From contig NZ_CP011393.1 of assembly GCF_001644665.1 (NCBI RefSeq), positions 1,386,001-1,450,000 of the forward strand: 64,000 nucleotides of DNA, written 5' to 3'. Made by a program: the position numbers and the translations under genes. The DNA comes from Fervidobacterium pennivorans. Lineage in GTDB: Bacteria > Thermotogota > Thermotogae > Thermotogales > Fervidobacteriaceae. This document shows positions 35,985-45,942 of the stretch, one piece after another; within the stretch, counting starts at the first letter, position 1; each line of letters starts with the position of its first letter. The notes below the pieces were generated by a model. It was not told the origin of the DNA. It saw nothing but the letters and a program-made list of their open reading frames with translations, and did not search any database.

Positions 35985-36302
35985 TCATTTTTGAAATTTT
36001 TTCAGGATTTGCAACCTGTCTGGGTTTTCATAGTTTAAACAACATCCACTTCCAAAAAGTCTAATTTCAAGTTTTTGTGATTCTTCAAATGCGTTTATTT
36101 CATCGTATTTGCTACACAAGTTATCTTCAGTTAAATACTTGCATTGGTTTTTCTCATAGTCCCATTCACCGTAGTAACAAACGGTATGTTTACAGCACCA
36201 GCCACACTTTACACATGGTGGGCATGCCGTTTGTTTTGTTTCATCCAACATTTTTTCAAGTTCTTCTACAAAATCATCTGATAATGGCTCTGAGCTACTC
36301 AT
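35985..36302 (-). CDS. Small cysteine-rich YkgJ-like (CxxCxxCC) protein
   Basis: This 105-residue protein has CPPCVKCGWCCKHTVC, then NQCKYL, NLCSKY and GSGCC, the pattern of the YkgJ zinc/iron-chelating family. It has about ten cysteines and no signal peptide. It is 4 bases after der and 50 bases before the HD-GYP gene, so it is cotranscribed with both. Function in this family is uncertain. Confidence 0.8.
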   Translation of the reverse strand: MSSSEPLSDDFVEELEKMLDETKQTACPPCVKCGWCCKHTVCYYGEWDYEKNQCKYLTEDNLCSKYDEINAFEESQKLEIRLFGSGCCLNYENPDRLQILKKFQK

Positions 36303-36306
36303 GAGT

Positions 36307-37701
36307 CTATTGCCTCTCTTTGAATTTTAAGAATATCGGAGCACCTGTGAATGGGTCAACTTGCTCTCTTATTGTTTTCCTTATCGCATTCTGGAAACTC
36401 TCAGGCACTTCTAATTTGTTCACGAAGAACAAAAACGTTGGTGGACGTATGTCAACTTGTAGACCGTAGTAGAGCTTTAGTCCGTGAGGTGGTTTGGCTA
36501 TCATCCTTTGGATAGCTGCGTTTACTGCACTTGTTGGGACTTTTTTGTGGAGAGAATCGTATGCTGTGTTGATTGCTCTTATCAACTCCTTGTAACCAAC
36601 ACGATTTATCGCACTCGTGAAGACAACAGGTGCAAAGTCTACGAAGTAAAGTTTTTCGTTGAACTGGTCCATGAAATCTTTGATTCTTTTGTCTGCATGT
36701 TTAATCAAGTCCCACTTGTTGAATACGACCACAATACCTTTACCATTTTTTTCTGCAAGTCCCGCTATTCTTTGGTCTTGTCTTGTTATACCTTCTGTAG
36801 AGTCTATGACCAAGACAACGACGTCCGAACGCTCAATTGCGTCTATCGTTCTGAAAGTGCTAACGCGTTCTATAAAGTCTTCGATTCTACTCTTTTTTCT
36901 CAAACCAGCGGTATCGACAAAGAGGTAACTTTTATCACCTATCTTGACAATCTCGTCTATCGTGTCACGTGTTGTCCCTGCAATTGGTGTGACCAATGCA
37001 CGCTCTTCTTTCACAATCATGTTAAAGAGCGAAGATTTGCCAGCGTTAGGTCTACCGACGATAGTAACCCTAATGAGGTTTTCAAATTTTGGAGTTTTAC
37101 TTAGGTCGTATCCTTTCTCTTCAAGCTTGGTGATAATTAGTTCAACTAATTCGTCCAAATTCTTGCTTTGTTCTGCAGAAACCGGGAACGGTTCGCCAAA
37201 TCCCAAGCTGAAAAGCTCTGGATAAACTTTTGAATAATTCTTTTCACTTTCAGACTTGTTAGCAACCAAGATAACGTCGACCCCGGATTTTCTGAGCATA
37301 TCTGCTATTGTGTAGTCTTCTGAGGAAAGTCCATTCTTTCCATCAACAACGAAGAGTATTAAATTGCTTTCTTGCAAAGCTTTGAGTGTGAATTCTTTGC
37401 TCTTCTCATAAATTTCGTCTTCTTTTCCCTCGAAGATTCCACATGTATCGACCAACTGAAACATTTTGTCAGAATAAACGACGCGGTCAATGACCGCGTC
37501 TCTTGTGGTCCCTTGCTCATCTGCAACTATCGATTTTCTCTTACCGATGAGTTTATTAAAAAGTGTTGATTTTCCAACGTTACTTTTTCCAACTATTAGA
37601 ACCGTTGGGAGTTTTGATATATCTACAGTTTTGTTCTCTTGTTTCACTTGTTCTTCATTCTTTAGCTGTTCCTGTTTCTGGTCCCTTGGATTCAACGGCA
37701 T
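36307..37701 (-). CDS. der: Ribosome assembly GTPase Der (EngA)
   Basis: This 464-residue protein has two G domains in tandem: VLIVGKSNVGKSTLFNKLIG, DTCG and NKSE in the first (about 33-190), then VTIVGRPNAGKSSLFNMIV, DTAG and NKWD in the second (about 205-375). A KH-like C-terminal domain follows (375-464). Der helps 50S assembly. From ATG 37701 the protein has a 30-residue hydrophilic extension and overlaps the IspH-S1 gene by 47 bases; GTG 37647 would remove the overlap but has a weak ribosome site. Confidence 0.95.
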   Translation of the reverse strand: MPLNPRDQKQEQLKNEEQVKQENKTVDISKLPTVLIVGKSNVGKSTLFNKLIGKRKSIVADEQGTTRDAVIDRVVYSDKMFQLVDTCGIFEGKEDEIYEKSKEFTLKALQESNLILFVVDGKNGLSSEDYTIADMLRKSGVDVILVANKSESEKNYSKVYPELFSLGFGEPFPVSAEQSKNLDELVELIITKLEEKGYDLSKTPKFENLIRVTIVGRPNAGKSSLFNMIVKEERALVTPIAGTTRDTIDEIVKIGDKSYLFVDTAGLRKKSRIEDFIERVSTFRTIDAIERSDVVVLVIDSTEGITRQDQRIAGLAEKNGKGIVVVFNKWDLIKHADKRIKDFMDQFNEKLYFVDFAPVVFTSAINRVGYKELIRAINTAYDSLHKKVPTSAVNAAIQRMIAKPPHGLKLYYGLQVDIRPPTFLFFVNKLEVPESFQNAIRKTIREQVDPFTGAPIFLKFKERQ

Positions 37702-40252
37702 CCTCTAATTTTCCCTCCATAGTTACTTTTGCTATGTTTGTTTCTTCTGTTGACTTTGCACTTTTCAAAGCGTTTTCATCTTCGTAAGCTTTAGGACTGA
37801 CGATAATCTTATAGATATCTTTTTGTGGTTCGAGTTTGATGATTTTGCCAGTAATTTCATCATCGATGTTCAAATTATCGTATACTTGCGTTTTTGGTAT
37901 GTATACCTCCACACCTTCGCAAAGTCCGATGTAACCTTTATCGACAGCTTTTATTATTTTGGCAGTTACTGTATCTCCTTCCTTGTGGCTCTTTGCAAAT
38001 TTTTCCCAGGGGTTTTCCTTCGCTTTCCTAATGCTAACCCTTATTTTTTTGTTATCTTTGTCAATTGAGATTATCTGGAATTTTACTATGTCGCCTTCTT
38101 TTATCACATCTTCGATTTTATCAACAAAGTTCCAGCATATTTCTGAAATGTTGCAGAAACCAGTAATGTTTGGTTCTAGTTCGACTATGACTCCGTTTGG
38201 CAACACCTTGATAACTTTACCAGTAGCTATACTACCTTCTGGATATTTCTGTTCAACCTTATCCCACGGATTTCCTTCAACAGATTTATAGCTCAACACA
38301 ATTCTTCGCTTTTCAGGGACAATTTCAAGAATCTGCAACTTAACTGCATCCCCGACAGCAACAACATCCGTGATTTTGCCTGGTTTTCCCCAGAAGATTT
38401 CGGATATCGGCACTAGCCCTTCTATACCGTCATCTATTTTTGCAAAGAACCCGAAAGGTTTTATTGAGGTGACGATACCTGAGACTTGTTGACCGACCTG
38501 GAATTTCTTGGTTACGTTTTCCCATGGATCCGGCATCAAGGTTTTAAGGCTGAGCGTTATTCTTCTTTTTTCTGGGTTTATTTCTTTAATTTGGAATTTC
38601 ATGACTTTTCCTGCTGTTAGGACATCACTTGCTTTAGTAGAACTGTTGTACGAAACTTCGCTGTTTGGTAAGAAACCAGTTAAAACCCCACCTATCTTAA
38701 CAAATGCGCCACGTTCGTCAATCGTTTCAACAATACCTTCGACGACATCACCTTGTTTTTTTGTCTGGAAGAATTCTTCGATGAGTTTTTGGAAAAGTCT
38801 TTTTCTGGAAACTACAACGTTAGTTTTTCTACCTCGTTGTTCAAAATTTATAACCGCGAAGTGCATTTTTTCTCTTGGCAGTTCTTCACCTTCTTTTATG
38901 TTGGACTCGCTACCTGGAAGGAACGCTTCTACTACATTTTCGATAAGGACTCTGTATCCACCTTTAATTCTTTCGAGTATTCTCCCTGTAACGGTTTTGC
39001 CTTCTCTAAACGCGTTGAGTATATCTTCCATCACTTTCCTTTGCATTGGTTTCTTTTCAGAAAGGATTGCAGTTCCTTCTTCCTCGTTGAACTTTTCTAT
39101 TCTAACAAGGATTTTTTGACCTACTTTGTATTCTGAAAGTTCTTTGTAAAGTTCCTCGAGAGGTACCACTCCTGTTCCTTTCCATCCAAAGTCTACGGTT
39201 AAACCTGTCGGTGTGACTTCTGTTACGATGCCTTCTACTATACGCCCCTTCCCCACACGATTCTGCTCCATCGCTTTTTCCGACTCGTTAAGAAGTTCTT
39301 CAAATGATGGTTCGCTTTGGTTTTCTAACTGTTCGAAGTTGACCTGTTCTTCTTTAACAGTGTCGTTGAGTTTTTCAAGTTCCGCCATGAAAAGTTCCCT
39401 CCCACCGTATTTTTCAAGAATATATTTAACGATGTTGTTGACATCGTTATTTGATGTAGAAGTACCACTCAAAATACCAATCTTCGAATCTGCGTTCGAA
39501 AGAATTTCAGAAAGCTTAGAGTCAACGGAAATCAAGCTTTTCAGTTCTTCAATATCCTCAACGTGAATAGCGTTACCCCGTTTCTCTAAAGCTAACTCGT
39601 AAAGTTTCTTCGTGTTAGAACTATTCTTTCCACCTATTACTATTGTTAAATCACACATCTCACCGAATTTTTTCGCAACATCTTCTCGTTCAATAGTGAC
39701 ATTGCATATGGTATTGTAAATACTGAATTCTGCATCTGGGTTCAGTGTTTTCATCGATTTTACAAACTGCTCATAGCTATCTTTAGAACTCGTTGTTTGG
39801 CTTATGATTGCCCATCTTCCAGGTTCAACGCGAACAGGCATTTTTGTAATTATTGCGTCTTCGACATGTCCTTTTAGCGCAATCATTTCTGCATGAAGGG
39901 GATTACCGTAAGCAATTATTTTGAAACCATTAGCTCTAAGTTTTTTGGCGAGTTTGAATACATTCAAAACTATCGGGCATGTTAAATCAATTATTTGGTA
40001 TTTCTTTGAAATTTCACTTAACACCTTTGGTGGTAAGCCATGGGCTCTAACAACAAAGATAGTTTTGTCAAAACCAACATCTTCCTCGACCTTCAAACCA
40101 AGCTCTTTGAGATGGTTCATAACATTTTTGTTATGAACTATCTCACCATCAGTAAGGACATTTTTTCCTTCCCGAAGCAACTCTTTGACCTTTTCAACAG
40201 CTCTTTCAACGCCAAAGCAAAATCCAACAGGTCCGATTATTACATTTGGCAC
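37655..40252 (-). CDS. IspH fused to six-domain ribosomal protein S1
   Basis: Residues 1-275 are 4-hydroxy-3-methylbut-2-enyl diphosphate reductase, the last step of the MEP pathway. Cluster cysteines lie in GFCFGVERA, DLTCPIV and YNTICNVT; other active-site residues are in EIVHNK, GNPLHAE, SQTTSS and GGKNSSNT. Residues about 335-840 carry six S1 RNA-binding repeats (starts such as RIVEGIVTEV, GDVVEGIVETI, GQQVSGIVTSI and GSIATGKVIKV). IspH-S1 fusions are known in clostridia and Thermotogota. It follows cmk, the usual clostridial order. The S1 half probably serves as the cell's S1-like protein. Confidence 0.93.
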   Translation of the reverse strand: MPNVIIGPVGFCFGVERAVEKVKELLREGKNVLTDGEIVHNKNVMNHLKELGLKVEEDVGFDKTIFVVRAHGLPPKVLSEISKKYQIIDLTCPIVLNVFKLAKKLRANGFKIIAYGNPLHAEMIALKGHVEDAIITKMPVRVEPGRWAIISQTTSSKDSYEQFVKSMKTLNPDAEFSIYNTICNVTIEREDVAKKFGEMCDLTIVIGGKNSSNTKKLYELALEKRGNAIHVEDIEELKSLISVDSKLSEILSNADSKIGILSGTSTSNNDVNNIVKYILEKYGGRELFMAELEKLNDTVKEEQVNFEQLENQSEPSFEELLNESEKAMEQNRVGKGRIVEGIVTEVTPTGLTVDFGWKGTGVVPLEELYKELSEYKVGQKILVRIEKFNEEEGTAILSEKKPMQRKVMEDILNAFREGKTVTGRILERIKGGYRVLIENVVEAFLPGSESNIKEGEELPREKMHFAVINFEQRGRKTNVVVSRKRLFQKLIEEFFQTKKQGDVVEGIVETIDERGAFVKIGGVLTGFLPNSEVSYNSSTKASDVLTAGKVMKFQIKEINPEKRRITLSLKTLMPDPWENVTKKFQVGQQVSGIVTSIKPFGFFAKIDDGIEGLVPISEIFWGKPGKITDVVAVGDAVKLQILEIVPEKRRIVLSYKSVEGNPWDKVEQKYPEGSIATGKVIKVLPNGVIVELEPNITGFCNISEICWNFVDKIEDVIKEGDIVKFQIISIDKDNKKIRVSIRKAKENPWEKFAKSHKEGDTVTAKIIKAVDKGYIGLCEGVEVYIPKTQVYDNLNIDDEITGKIIKLEPQKDIYKIIVSPKAYEDENALKSAKSTEETNIAKVTMEGKLEDAVESKGPETGTAKE

Positions 40253-40259
40253 GAATATC

Positions 40260-40940
40260 TCACCTTACTGTCTTTTGAAAATTTAGACTGCACCGCTCTT
40301 TAATTATTTCCAGAATCTTTTGAACTACATCTTCAACACTTAGATTGGAAGAGTCAATTTCAATAGCATCTTCTGCCTTAACCAGAGGTGCTATTTCTCT
40401 GGAAGAATCGAGTTTGTCCCTCTCTATTATTTGTTTAAGAAGCTCATCGTAGCTAACTTCTAAACCTTTGCTTTTGAGTTCTTCATATCTTCTTTTTGCT
40501 CTGACTTCTGGAGAAGCGATGAGGAAAATTTTAACTTGGGCATCTGGCATGACGACAGTACCTATATCGCGCCCTTCGGCAACGATGCTCCTCGTGGCAC
40601 AGATTTCTTTTTGAATTTTTGTTAAAAATTTTCTCACTACAGGGTTTGCACCGTAACGTGATGCGTAAATGCCTGCTTCTGCTGTTCGTATCTCGTCTCC
40701 TACTTGCTTGCCATTTAAATAGTACTTTCCATCTTTGTATTCTATTGAAACGGTACTTAACGTCTTTTCGATTTCTTCCGTTGAATCTGGACTCACACCA
40801 CAGTTATGAAGATAAAGCCCAACGATGCGATACATCGCACCCGTATCAAGGTAATCAATCCCCAGCCTTTTGGCAATTTCTTTTGCAACAGTAGTTTTTC
40901 CGGAGCCGGCTGGTCCGTCTATTGCGATTTTACAATGCAA
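40260..40940 (-). CDS. cmk: Cytidylate kinase
   Basis: It phosphorylates CMP and dCMP. The 226-residue start TTG 40940 has GAGGAGG at proper spacing; a longer frame overlaps the STAS gene. The P-loop is IDGPAGSGKTTVAKEIA; DYLDTGAMYRIVGL, VAEGRDIGTVVMPDA, KIFLIASPEVRAKRR and LDSSREIAPLVKAEDAIEIDSS are all Cmk landmarks. It sits 4 bases after the STAS gene and 7 bases before the IspH-S1 fusion. Confidence 0.95.
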   Translation of the reverse strand: MHCKIAIDGPAGSGKTTVAKEIAKRLGIDYLDTGAMYRIVGLYLHNCGVSPDSTEEIEKTLSTVSIEYKDGKYYLNGKQVGDEIRTAEAGIYASRYGANPVVRKFLTKIQKEICATRSIVAEGRDIGTVVMPDAQVKIFLIASPEVRAKRRYEELKSKGLEVSYDELLKQIIERDKLDSSREIAPLVKAEDAIEIDSSNLSVEDVVQKILEIIKERCSLNFQKTVR

Positions 40941-40944
40941 TTTA

Positions 40945-41274
40945 TCATGCCTCCTCAACAGTCTGCACAATTTTGAATACTCTATCGAGTCGTGTCATTT
41001 CGAATATTCTCATAACGGTTTGTTTTAGTGAGGCGAGAACGAGTTCTTTTTCGGCCATCCTGGCATCTTTGTAGAGTGCAACCAAGCTACCAAGACCAGC
41101 ACTGTCAATGTAATTTACTTCCGACATATCAAGGACGATTTTTGGTAACTTTGTTTCATTTATGGCATCTTTAAGAAACTTTTTGACCTCTCCAGAATGG
41201 TACGCATCTATCTCGCCGTGAATAGAGATAATCAGTTTATCCTTTTCTTCCCTTTTGTCGAACTTAATAGCCAT
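40945..41274 (-). CDS. STAS-domain anti-sigma factor antagonist
   Basis: This 109-residue protein is a single STAS domain: IISIHGEIDAYHSGEVKKFL, then KIVLDMSEVNYIDSAGLGSLVALYK with the phosphorylatable serine in DSAG. Start ATG 41274 follows GGAGGTG; GTG 41280 is too close. Proteins of this type bind anti-sigma kinases or act in stress-response modules. No kinase or sigma factor gene is adjacent. Confidence 0.88.
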   Translation of the reverse strand: MAIKFDKREEKDKLIISIHGEIDAYHSGEVKKFLKDAINETKLPKIVLDMSEVNYIDSAGLGSLVALYKDARMAEKELVLASLKQTVMRIFEMTRLDRVFKIVQTVEEA

Positions 41275-41317
41275 AGACACACCTCCCGTTGTTAGTGGTA
41301 TTCCAAGTTTTATATCA

Positions 41318-43039
41318 TTACCTCAAAGAGATTCCAAGCTCTTCAAGCTGTTTTTGTGAAACTGTCGATGGTGCGTTGGTTAATAAACAAGTCCCACTAG
41401 ATGTTTTTGGGAATGCGATAACCTCTCTGATACTATCAGCCCCAACTGCTATTGTTACTAGTCTGTCCAGTCCGAATGCAATTCCTCCGTGCGGAGGTAC
41501 GCCGTATTTAAGTGCTTCCAAGAAGAATCCAAATTTCTCCTCCATCTCTTCTTTTGTCAAACCAATTATATCAAAAACTTTCTCTTGTATATCCTTCCTG
41601 TGAATTCTTATACTTCCCCCACCGACTTCATATCCGTTTATAACCATATCGTACGCATGTGCTCGGATTTTTGAAAGTTCCACTCCGTTTTCTAAGTCTT
41701 CTACGTATGGCATTGTGAATGGATGATGTCGAGCGACGAATCTATTCTCTTCTTCGCTCCATTCAAGGAACGGGAAGTCTACAATCCAAAGGGCATCGAA
41801 ACCTTCCACTTTGAAATGCTCTTTTCCTATCTTTAGCCTTAGAGCACCCAATGCTTCATTCAGCCTCTCTCTATTATCATGTGCTGCAAGTATGACAACG
41901 TCTCCTTCCTTCATTTCGAATGCTTTTGAGATTTCCAAATATTCATTTTCTAAATACTTTGCTGTCGTTGATGCGATTTGACCATTTTCAATTTTAAACC
42001 AAAGAATGCCACCTAGGCCGAAAGTCTTTACAAATTCTGAGTATTCGTCAGCTATTTTTCTACTCATAGGTATGTGTGTTTTAAAACCTTTTACTGAACC
42101 ACCTTTTGCAAGAACATCTGCCACGATTTTGAACTGCGTGTTAGCGAAGTGAATTGTTAGGTCATGTAGTTCCATTCCATACCTTCGGTCAGGCTTGTCT
42201 GACCCATATTTTTCCATCGCTTCTTCATATGGGATTCTATCAAATTTTTCGGGAAGGTGTATCCCCACCTTTGAGTAAATGTATCTTATCAGGTCTTCGG
42301 CAAGGTTCAGGACATCTTCCATGTGGACAAAAGACATTTCTATATCAATTTGGGTAAATTCAGGTTGTCTATCCGCTCTCAGGTCTTCATCCCGGAAGCA
42401 GCGTACTATTTGGAAATATTTATCCATTCCTGAAATCATGAGTATTTGTTTAAATAACTGCGGGCTCTGTGGAAGGGCGTAAAATGTCCCCTTTTTCAAA
42501 CGAGATGGAACAAGAAAGTCCCGCGCACCCTCTGGGGTACTTTTTGTAAGGTATGGAGTTTCAATTTCCAAAAAGTCTTTGCTTGTTAAGAATTCTCTAG
42601 CATGGAACGCCATTTTGTGCCTGACTATGAGGTTATTTGCCATCTTTGGATTTCGAATGTCCAAGTATCTGTATTTCAAACGCATTTCTTCCGAAACTTC
42701 ATCACCCGGATAAAATGGCGGTAGTTCGGATTTTGAGAGAATTTCGATTTTCTCCGCGAGAATTTCTATCTCTCCGGTAGGTTCAGAAGTCACCGCTTCA
42801 TTTGGCCTTGCTCGAACAATGCCTTCAACATTGATGACGTCTTCTCTGGAAATTGTATTGACAATCGAGTAAACTGGTGAATCCGGATTTACAACAACTT
42901 GCGTTTTTCCATACCTATCTCTGAGGACTATGAACTTAACACCGCCGAGGTCTCTGATTCTGTCAACCCAACCCGCAAGTTTCACTTGCTTTCCTTCGTC
43001 TTTTAAGCGGAGCTCACCACAATTATGAGTTCGATACAT
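41318..43039 (-). CDS. aspS: Aspartyl-tRNA synthetase
   Basis: This 573-residue class II enzyme has an N-terminal OB fold ([27 protein letters not shown]), motif 2 ([28 protein letters not shown]), a GAD-like bacterial insert and motif 3 ([17 protein letters not shown]). Its length and insert mark the bacterial type. If the organism lacks asparaginyl-tRNA synthetase, it could be non-discriminating, with GatCAB completing Asn-tRNA; that cannot be judged from this window. It is followed by the STAS gene in the same operon. Confidence 0.96.
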   Translation of the reverse strand: MYRTHNCGELRLKDEGKQVKLAGWVDRIRDLGGVKFIVLRDRYGKTQVVVNPDSPVYSIVNTISREDVINVEGIVRARPNEAVTSEPTGEIEILAEKIEILSKSELPPFYPGDEVSEEMRLKYRYLDIRNPKMANNLIVRHKMAFHAREFLTSKDFLEIETPYLTKSTPEGARDFLVPSRLKKGTFYALPQSPQLFKQILMISGMDKYFQIVRCFRDEDLRADRQPEFTQIDIEMSFVHMEDVLNLAEDLIRYIYSKVGIHLPEKFDRIPYEEAMEKYGSDKPDRRYGMELHDLTIHFANTQFKIVADVLAKGGSVKGFKTHIPMSRKIADEYSEFVKTFGLGGILWFKIENGQIASTTAKYLENEYLEISKAFEMKEGDVVILAAHDNRERLNEALGALRLKIGKEHFKVEGFDALWIVDFPFLEWSEEENRFVARHHPFTMPYVEDLENGVELSKIRAHAYDMVINGYEVGGGSIRIHRKDIQEKVFDIIGLTKEEMEEKFGFFLEALKYGVPPHGGIAFGLDRLVTIAVGADSIREVIAFPKTSSGTCLLTNAPSTVSQKQLEELGISLR

Positions 43040-43071
43040 CTATTTACCTCCCTTTAGTGTTCGCATTCTTT

Positions 43072-43725
43072 TTACTTTTTCGAAGATTTGTAAGATTCCC
43101 AGTCTTGCAAGAATCTCTTTATCCCAACATCGGTTAACGGATGCATAAACATCTTCTTAAGCACATCGAATGGAACTGTTGCTATATCCACACCTATAAG
43201 TGCAGCTTCCACAACGTGCATTGGGTGTCTTATACTTGCGGCAATTACTTCTGTTTCAAAACCATAATTAGCGAAAATTTGCATGATTTCTTCCAACAAT
43301 TTCAGTCCATCGTTACCGTTGTCATCTATTCTTCCTACGAAAGGACTAACATACGTTGCACCAGCTTTCGCTGCGAGTAAGGCTTGGTTTGCACTAAAAA
43401 CAAGTGTCACGTTTGTTCTTATACCTTCGGCTGATAGTATCTTCACAGCTTTTATTCCATCAGGAGTCATTGGAATTTTTATTACCACATGTTCGTCGAT
43501 TGCGGCAAGTTTTCTAGCTTCTTCGACCATGCCTTCCCAGTTCAAAGAGATAACCTCAGCAGAGACAGGTCCTTGGACAAGCTCGCATATCTCCTTTATA
43601 CGTTTTTCGAAATCTGCTCCTTCTTTTGCTATGAGTGTTGGGTTTGTTGTAACTCCATCTACTATTCCCCACTCCACTCCCTGCCTTATCTCCTCAAGAT
43701 TCGCTGTATCGAGAAAGATTTTCAT
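43072..43725 (-). CDS. Transaldolase, small (MipB/TalC-like) type
   Basis: This 217-residue protein is the short transaldolase class. The Schiff-base lysine lies in [12 protein letters not shown], and [32 protein letters not shown] and [18 protein letters not shown] are typical. It moves dihydroxyacetone groups in the non-oxidative pentose phosphate pathway, although related enzymes are fructose-6-phosphate aldolases. It precedes aspS by 32 bases. Confidence 0.92.
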   Translation of the reverse strand: MKIFLDTANLEEIRQGVEWGIVDGVTTNPTLIAKEGADFEKRIKEICELVQGPVSAEVISLNWEGMVEEARKLAAIDEHVVIKIPMTPDGIKAVKILSAEGIRTNVTLVFSANQALLAAKAGATYVSPFVGRIDDNGNDGLKLLEEIMQIFANYGFETEVIAASIRHPMHVVEAALIGVDIATVPFDVLKKMFMHPLTDVGIKRFLQDWESYKSSKK

Positions 43726-43812
43726 ATCACTCCACCCCCTATCAAAGGTTTAGATGAACCAAAACCTTTGGTAAGATTATACCATACTTGTTTTAACTTT
43801 TGAAAGCCTGAC

Positions 43813-44394
43813 TTAAACTTTTTTGTTGCTAAGTTCGTTGTAAACTTCTTCTTTGCCGAACTTTATGCTTTTGTTTAGAGCGTATGTGTATCTATCGTTA
43901 CCATGGTAGAGCAGCAACGATTTTGAAAGTCCATTGTCGTAGTATGTTTTATCGTAATGTATTCCAACAATTTCGCCGACGTATAATATATGGTCTCCGT
44001 ATGTTTTTTGGTCTACTATTTTGCATTCATAACAAGCTATTGCGTTTTCTAAAACAGGCACAGGAAGAACTTTCCCATCAAAGTATTTTAGTTCGAATGT
44101 TTTAACTTTATCTAAGTCCTTTCCTGATGTTCTTCCGACAAAGCCGGCTATTTTGTAATCTTCGAACTTCAGAAAATTGACAGAAAATGCATCTGTTTGT
44201 TTTATAAGCTCGTTTGTGTATCTTTTTGGTGAGATTAAGATACCATATAGCGGCGGGTCAAAAGAAAGTTGTGTATGCCACGCTACGGACATGAAATTTA
44301 CCTTTTCGTCAACCTTGACTCCTATTATAGCAACAGGAAATGGGTAATGATAATAATATTTACCACTTCTCAGTTCAAATGTTAATTGGTTCAT
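43813..44394 (-). CDS. Flavin reductase-like FMN-binding protein
   Basis: Start ATG 44394 follows GGGAGGGAAGAGG. The 193-residue protein has the flavin reductase fold: YPFPVAIIGVKVDEKVNFMSVAWHTQLSFDPPLYGILISPKRYT, NFLKFEDYKIAGFVGRTSGKDLDK and LENAIACYECKIVDQKTYGDHILYVGEI. Relatives bind FMN and act in electron transfer or as flavoredoxin. It is monocistronic and lies between transaldolase and the divergent gatA. Confidence 0.88.
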   Translation of the reverse strand: MNQLTFELRSGKYYYHYPFPVAIIGVKVDEKVNFMSVAWHTQLSFDPPLYGILISPKRYTNELIKQTDAFSVNFLKFEDYKIAGFVGRTSGKDLDKVKTFELKYFDGKVLPVPVLENAIACYECKIVDQKTYGDHILYVGEIVGIHYDKTYYDNGLSKSLLLYHGNDRYTYALNKSIKFGKEEVYNELSNKKV

Positions 44395-44486
44395 CCTCTT
44401 CCCTCCCAATGTCGTTTTGGCTAAGTTTTCTTTTCATTTGCTTTGTTATCAATTTTAACACACAACGGTGTATTTTGTTGAATATG

Positions 44487-44495
44487 TGATATAAT
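44487..44495 (+). promoter_or_regulatory. Extended -10 promoter of the gatA gene train
   Basis: TGA precedes TATAAT (44490-44495), 30 bases before the gatA start. No good -35 box is visible. Confidence 0.45.
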
Positions 44496-44524
44496 TTCCT
44501 CGAAAGAGCAAGGAGGTGTTCACA

Positions 44525-45919
44525 TTGGAAGAGAGGGTTTTGAATTCCGAGGAATTTAAAAAACTGACACTCAGAGAAGCTATTGAATTTGCAAAAAGTG
44601 ACGATTTAGGAATACTTGTGAAAAGAGCGTTAGAAGTCATTGAAAAAGAAGACAAGATTTTGAATGCGTTTATAAGTGTAAACAAGCAAGCTCCAAGAGG
44701 AGTCCCTATAGGGATAAAGGATAACATAAATGTTCAAGGAATTGAAACCACATGTGCATCGAAGATATTGAAAGGATACATTGCTACCTACGATGCTACG
44801 GTCGTGAAGAAACTCAAAGAAAATGGATTTTCTGTTGTTGGAAAGACAAATCTCGATGAGTTTGCAATGGGAGCGAGTACAGAGTACTCCGCCTTTGGAC
44901 CAACAAGAAATCCGCATGACACGCAAAGAGTTGCGGGCGGAAGTAGTGGAGGCTCGGCTGCAGCTGTAGCATCTGGAGAAGTAGTTGCAGCGCTTGGAAG
45001 TGACACAGGAGGTTCGATTAGACAACCAGCCGCCTTTTGTGGTGTTGTAGGTTTTAAACCATCTTACGGTTTGGTCTCGCGATACGGACTTGTCGCTTTT
45101 GCTTCTTCACTGGACCAGATAGGACCTATCACAAAGACGGTTGAAGATAGCGCGATATTGATGAACATAATTGCGGGAAAAGATGAAAATGATTCTACAA
45201 CAGTTGACAGAAAAATCGATTTTACGCAATTCATAGGGAAAGAATTGCCAAGAATGAAAATCGCCGTTGCTAAACAATCTTTCAATGATGGGGTCGAAGA
45301 GGGCGTAAAAGGAAAGATTGATGAATTCATTAAATTCCTGGAGAGCTTAGGACATTTTGTTGATATGGTTGATTTGGACGAAATCAAATATTCGGTTGCA
45401 ACTTATTACATAATAGCCCCTGCGGAGGTAAGTTCAAACCTGTCGAGGTTCGACGGGGTGAAATACGGTTTAAGGGTTTCAGCAGAAGGGTTAAGAGAGA
45501 TGTACGAAAGAACGCGAGGGATAGGGTTTGGTGACGAGGTGAAAAGAAGGATACTAATAGGAACGTTCACACTTAGTGCTGCTTACTACGATGCGTATTT
45601 CGAAAAGGCTCAAAAAGTTAGAAGAAAAATATCGACGAAGCTCAACAGTGTCTTTGAGCAGTACGACTTCATCGTTACACCCACATCTCCTATCGTTGCT
45701 TTTAAAATAGGTTCTGTTAGTGACCCGCTTGTTTATTATATGATGGATATATTCACAATCCCTGCAAATCTTGCTGGATTACCAGCAATTAGTATTCCTT
45801 TTGGTAAAGTGGAGCATCTACCCGTTGGTATCCAAATAATGGGTCCGAGATTTTCTGATGCCAAGGTCTTAGGTTTTGCTGATTACATTGAAAGGCACTT
45901 AGGAGAAAAGGGAGCTTAG
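44525..45919 (+). CDS. gatA: Glutamyl/aspartyl-tRNA amidotransferase subunit A
   Basis: GatA releases ammonia from glutamine for amidation of Glu-tRNA-Gln and Asp-tRNA-Asn. TTG 44525 follows AGGAGG at proper spacing; GTG 44516 overlaps it. The 464-residue protein has the amidase signature GGSSGGSAAAVASGEVVAALGSDTGGSIRQPAAFCG, with the catalytic Ser-Ser-Lys set (the lysine in PIGIKDNINV). It is the first gene of a long plus-strand train and is followed by gatB. gatC is not adjacent. Confidence 0.96.
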   Translation: MEERVLNSEEFKKLTLREAIEFAKSDDLGILVKRALEVIEKEDKILNAFISVNKQAPRGVPIGIKDNINVQGIETTCASKILKGYIATYDATVVKKLKENGFSVVGKTNLDEFAMGASTEYSAFGPTRNPHDTQRVAGGSSGGSAAAVASGEVVAALGSDTGGSIRQPAAFCGVVGFKPSYGLVSRYGLVAFASSLDQIGPITKTVEDSAILMNIIAGKDENDSTTVDRKIDFTQFIGKELPRMKIAVAKQSFNDGVEEGVKGKIDEFIKFLESLGHFVDMVDLDEIKYSVATYYIIAPAEVSSNLSRFDGVKYGLRVSAEGLREMYERTRGIGFGDEVKRRILIGTFTLSAAYYDAYFEKAQKVRRKISTKLNSVFEQYDFIVTPTSPIVAFKIGSVSDPLVYYMMDIFTIPANLAGLPAISIPFGKVEHLPVGIQIMGPRFSDAKVLGFADYIERHLGEKGA

Positions 45920-45942
45920 ATGCTAAGGAGGTTGAATGTTAG

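Noticed and set aside
38508-39119. 203-codon frame antisense to the S1 repeats
   Set aside because: No ribosome site, and the product looks like a reverse reading of S1 repeats.
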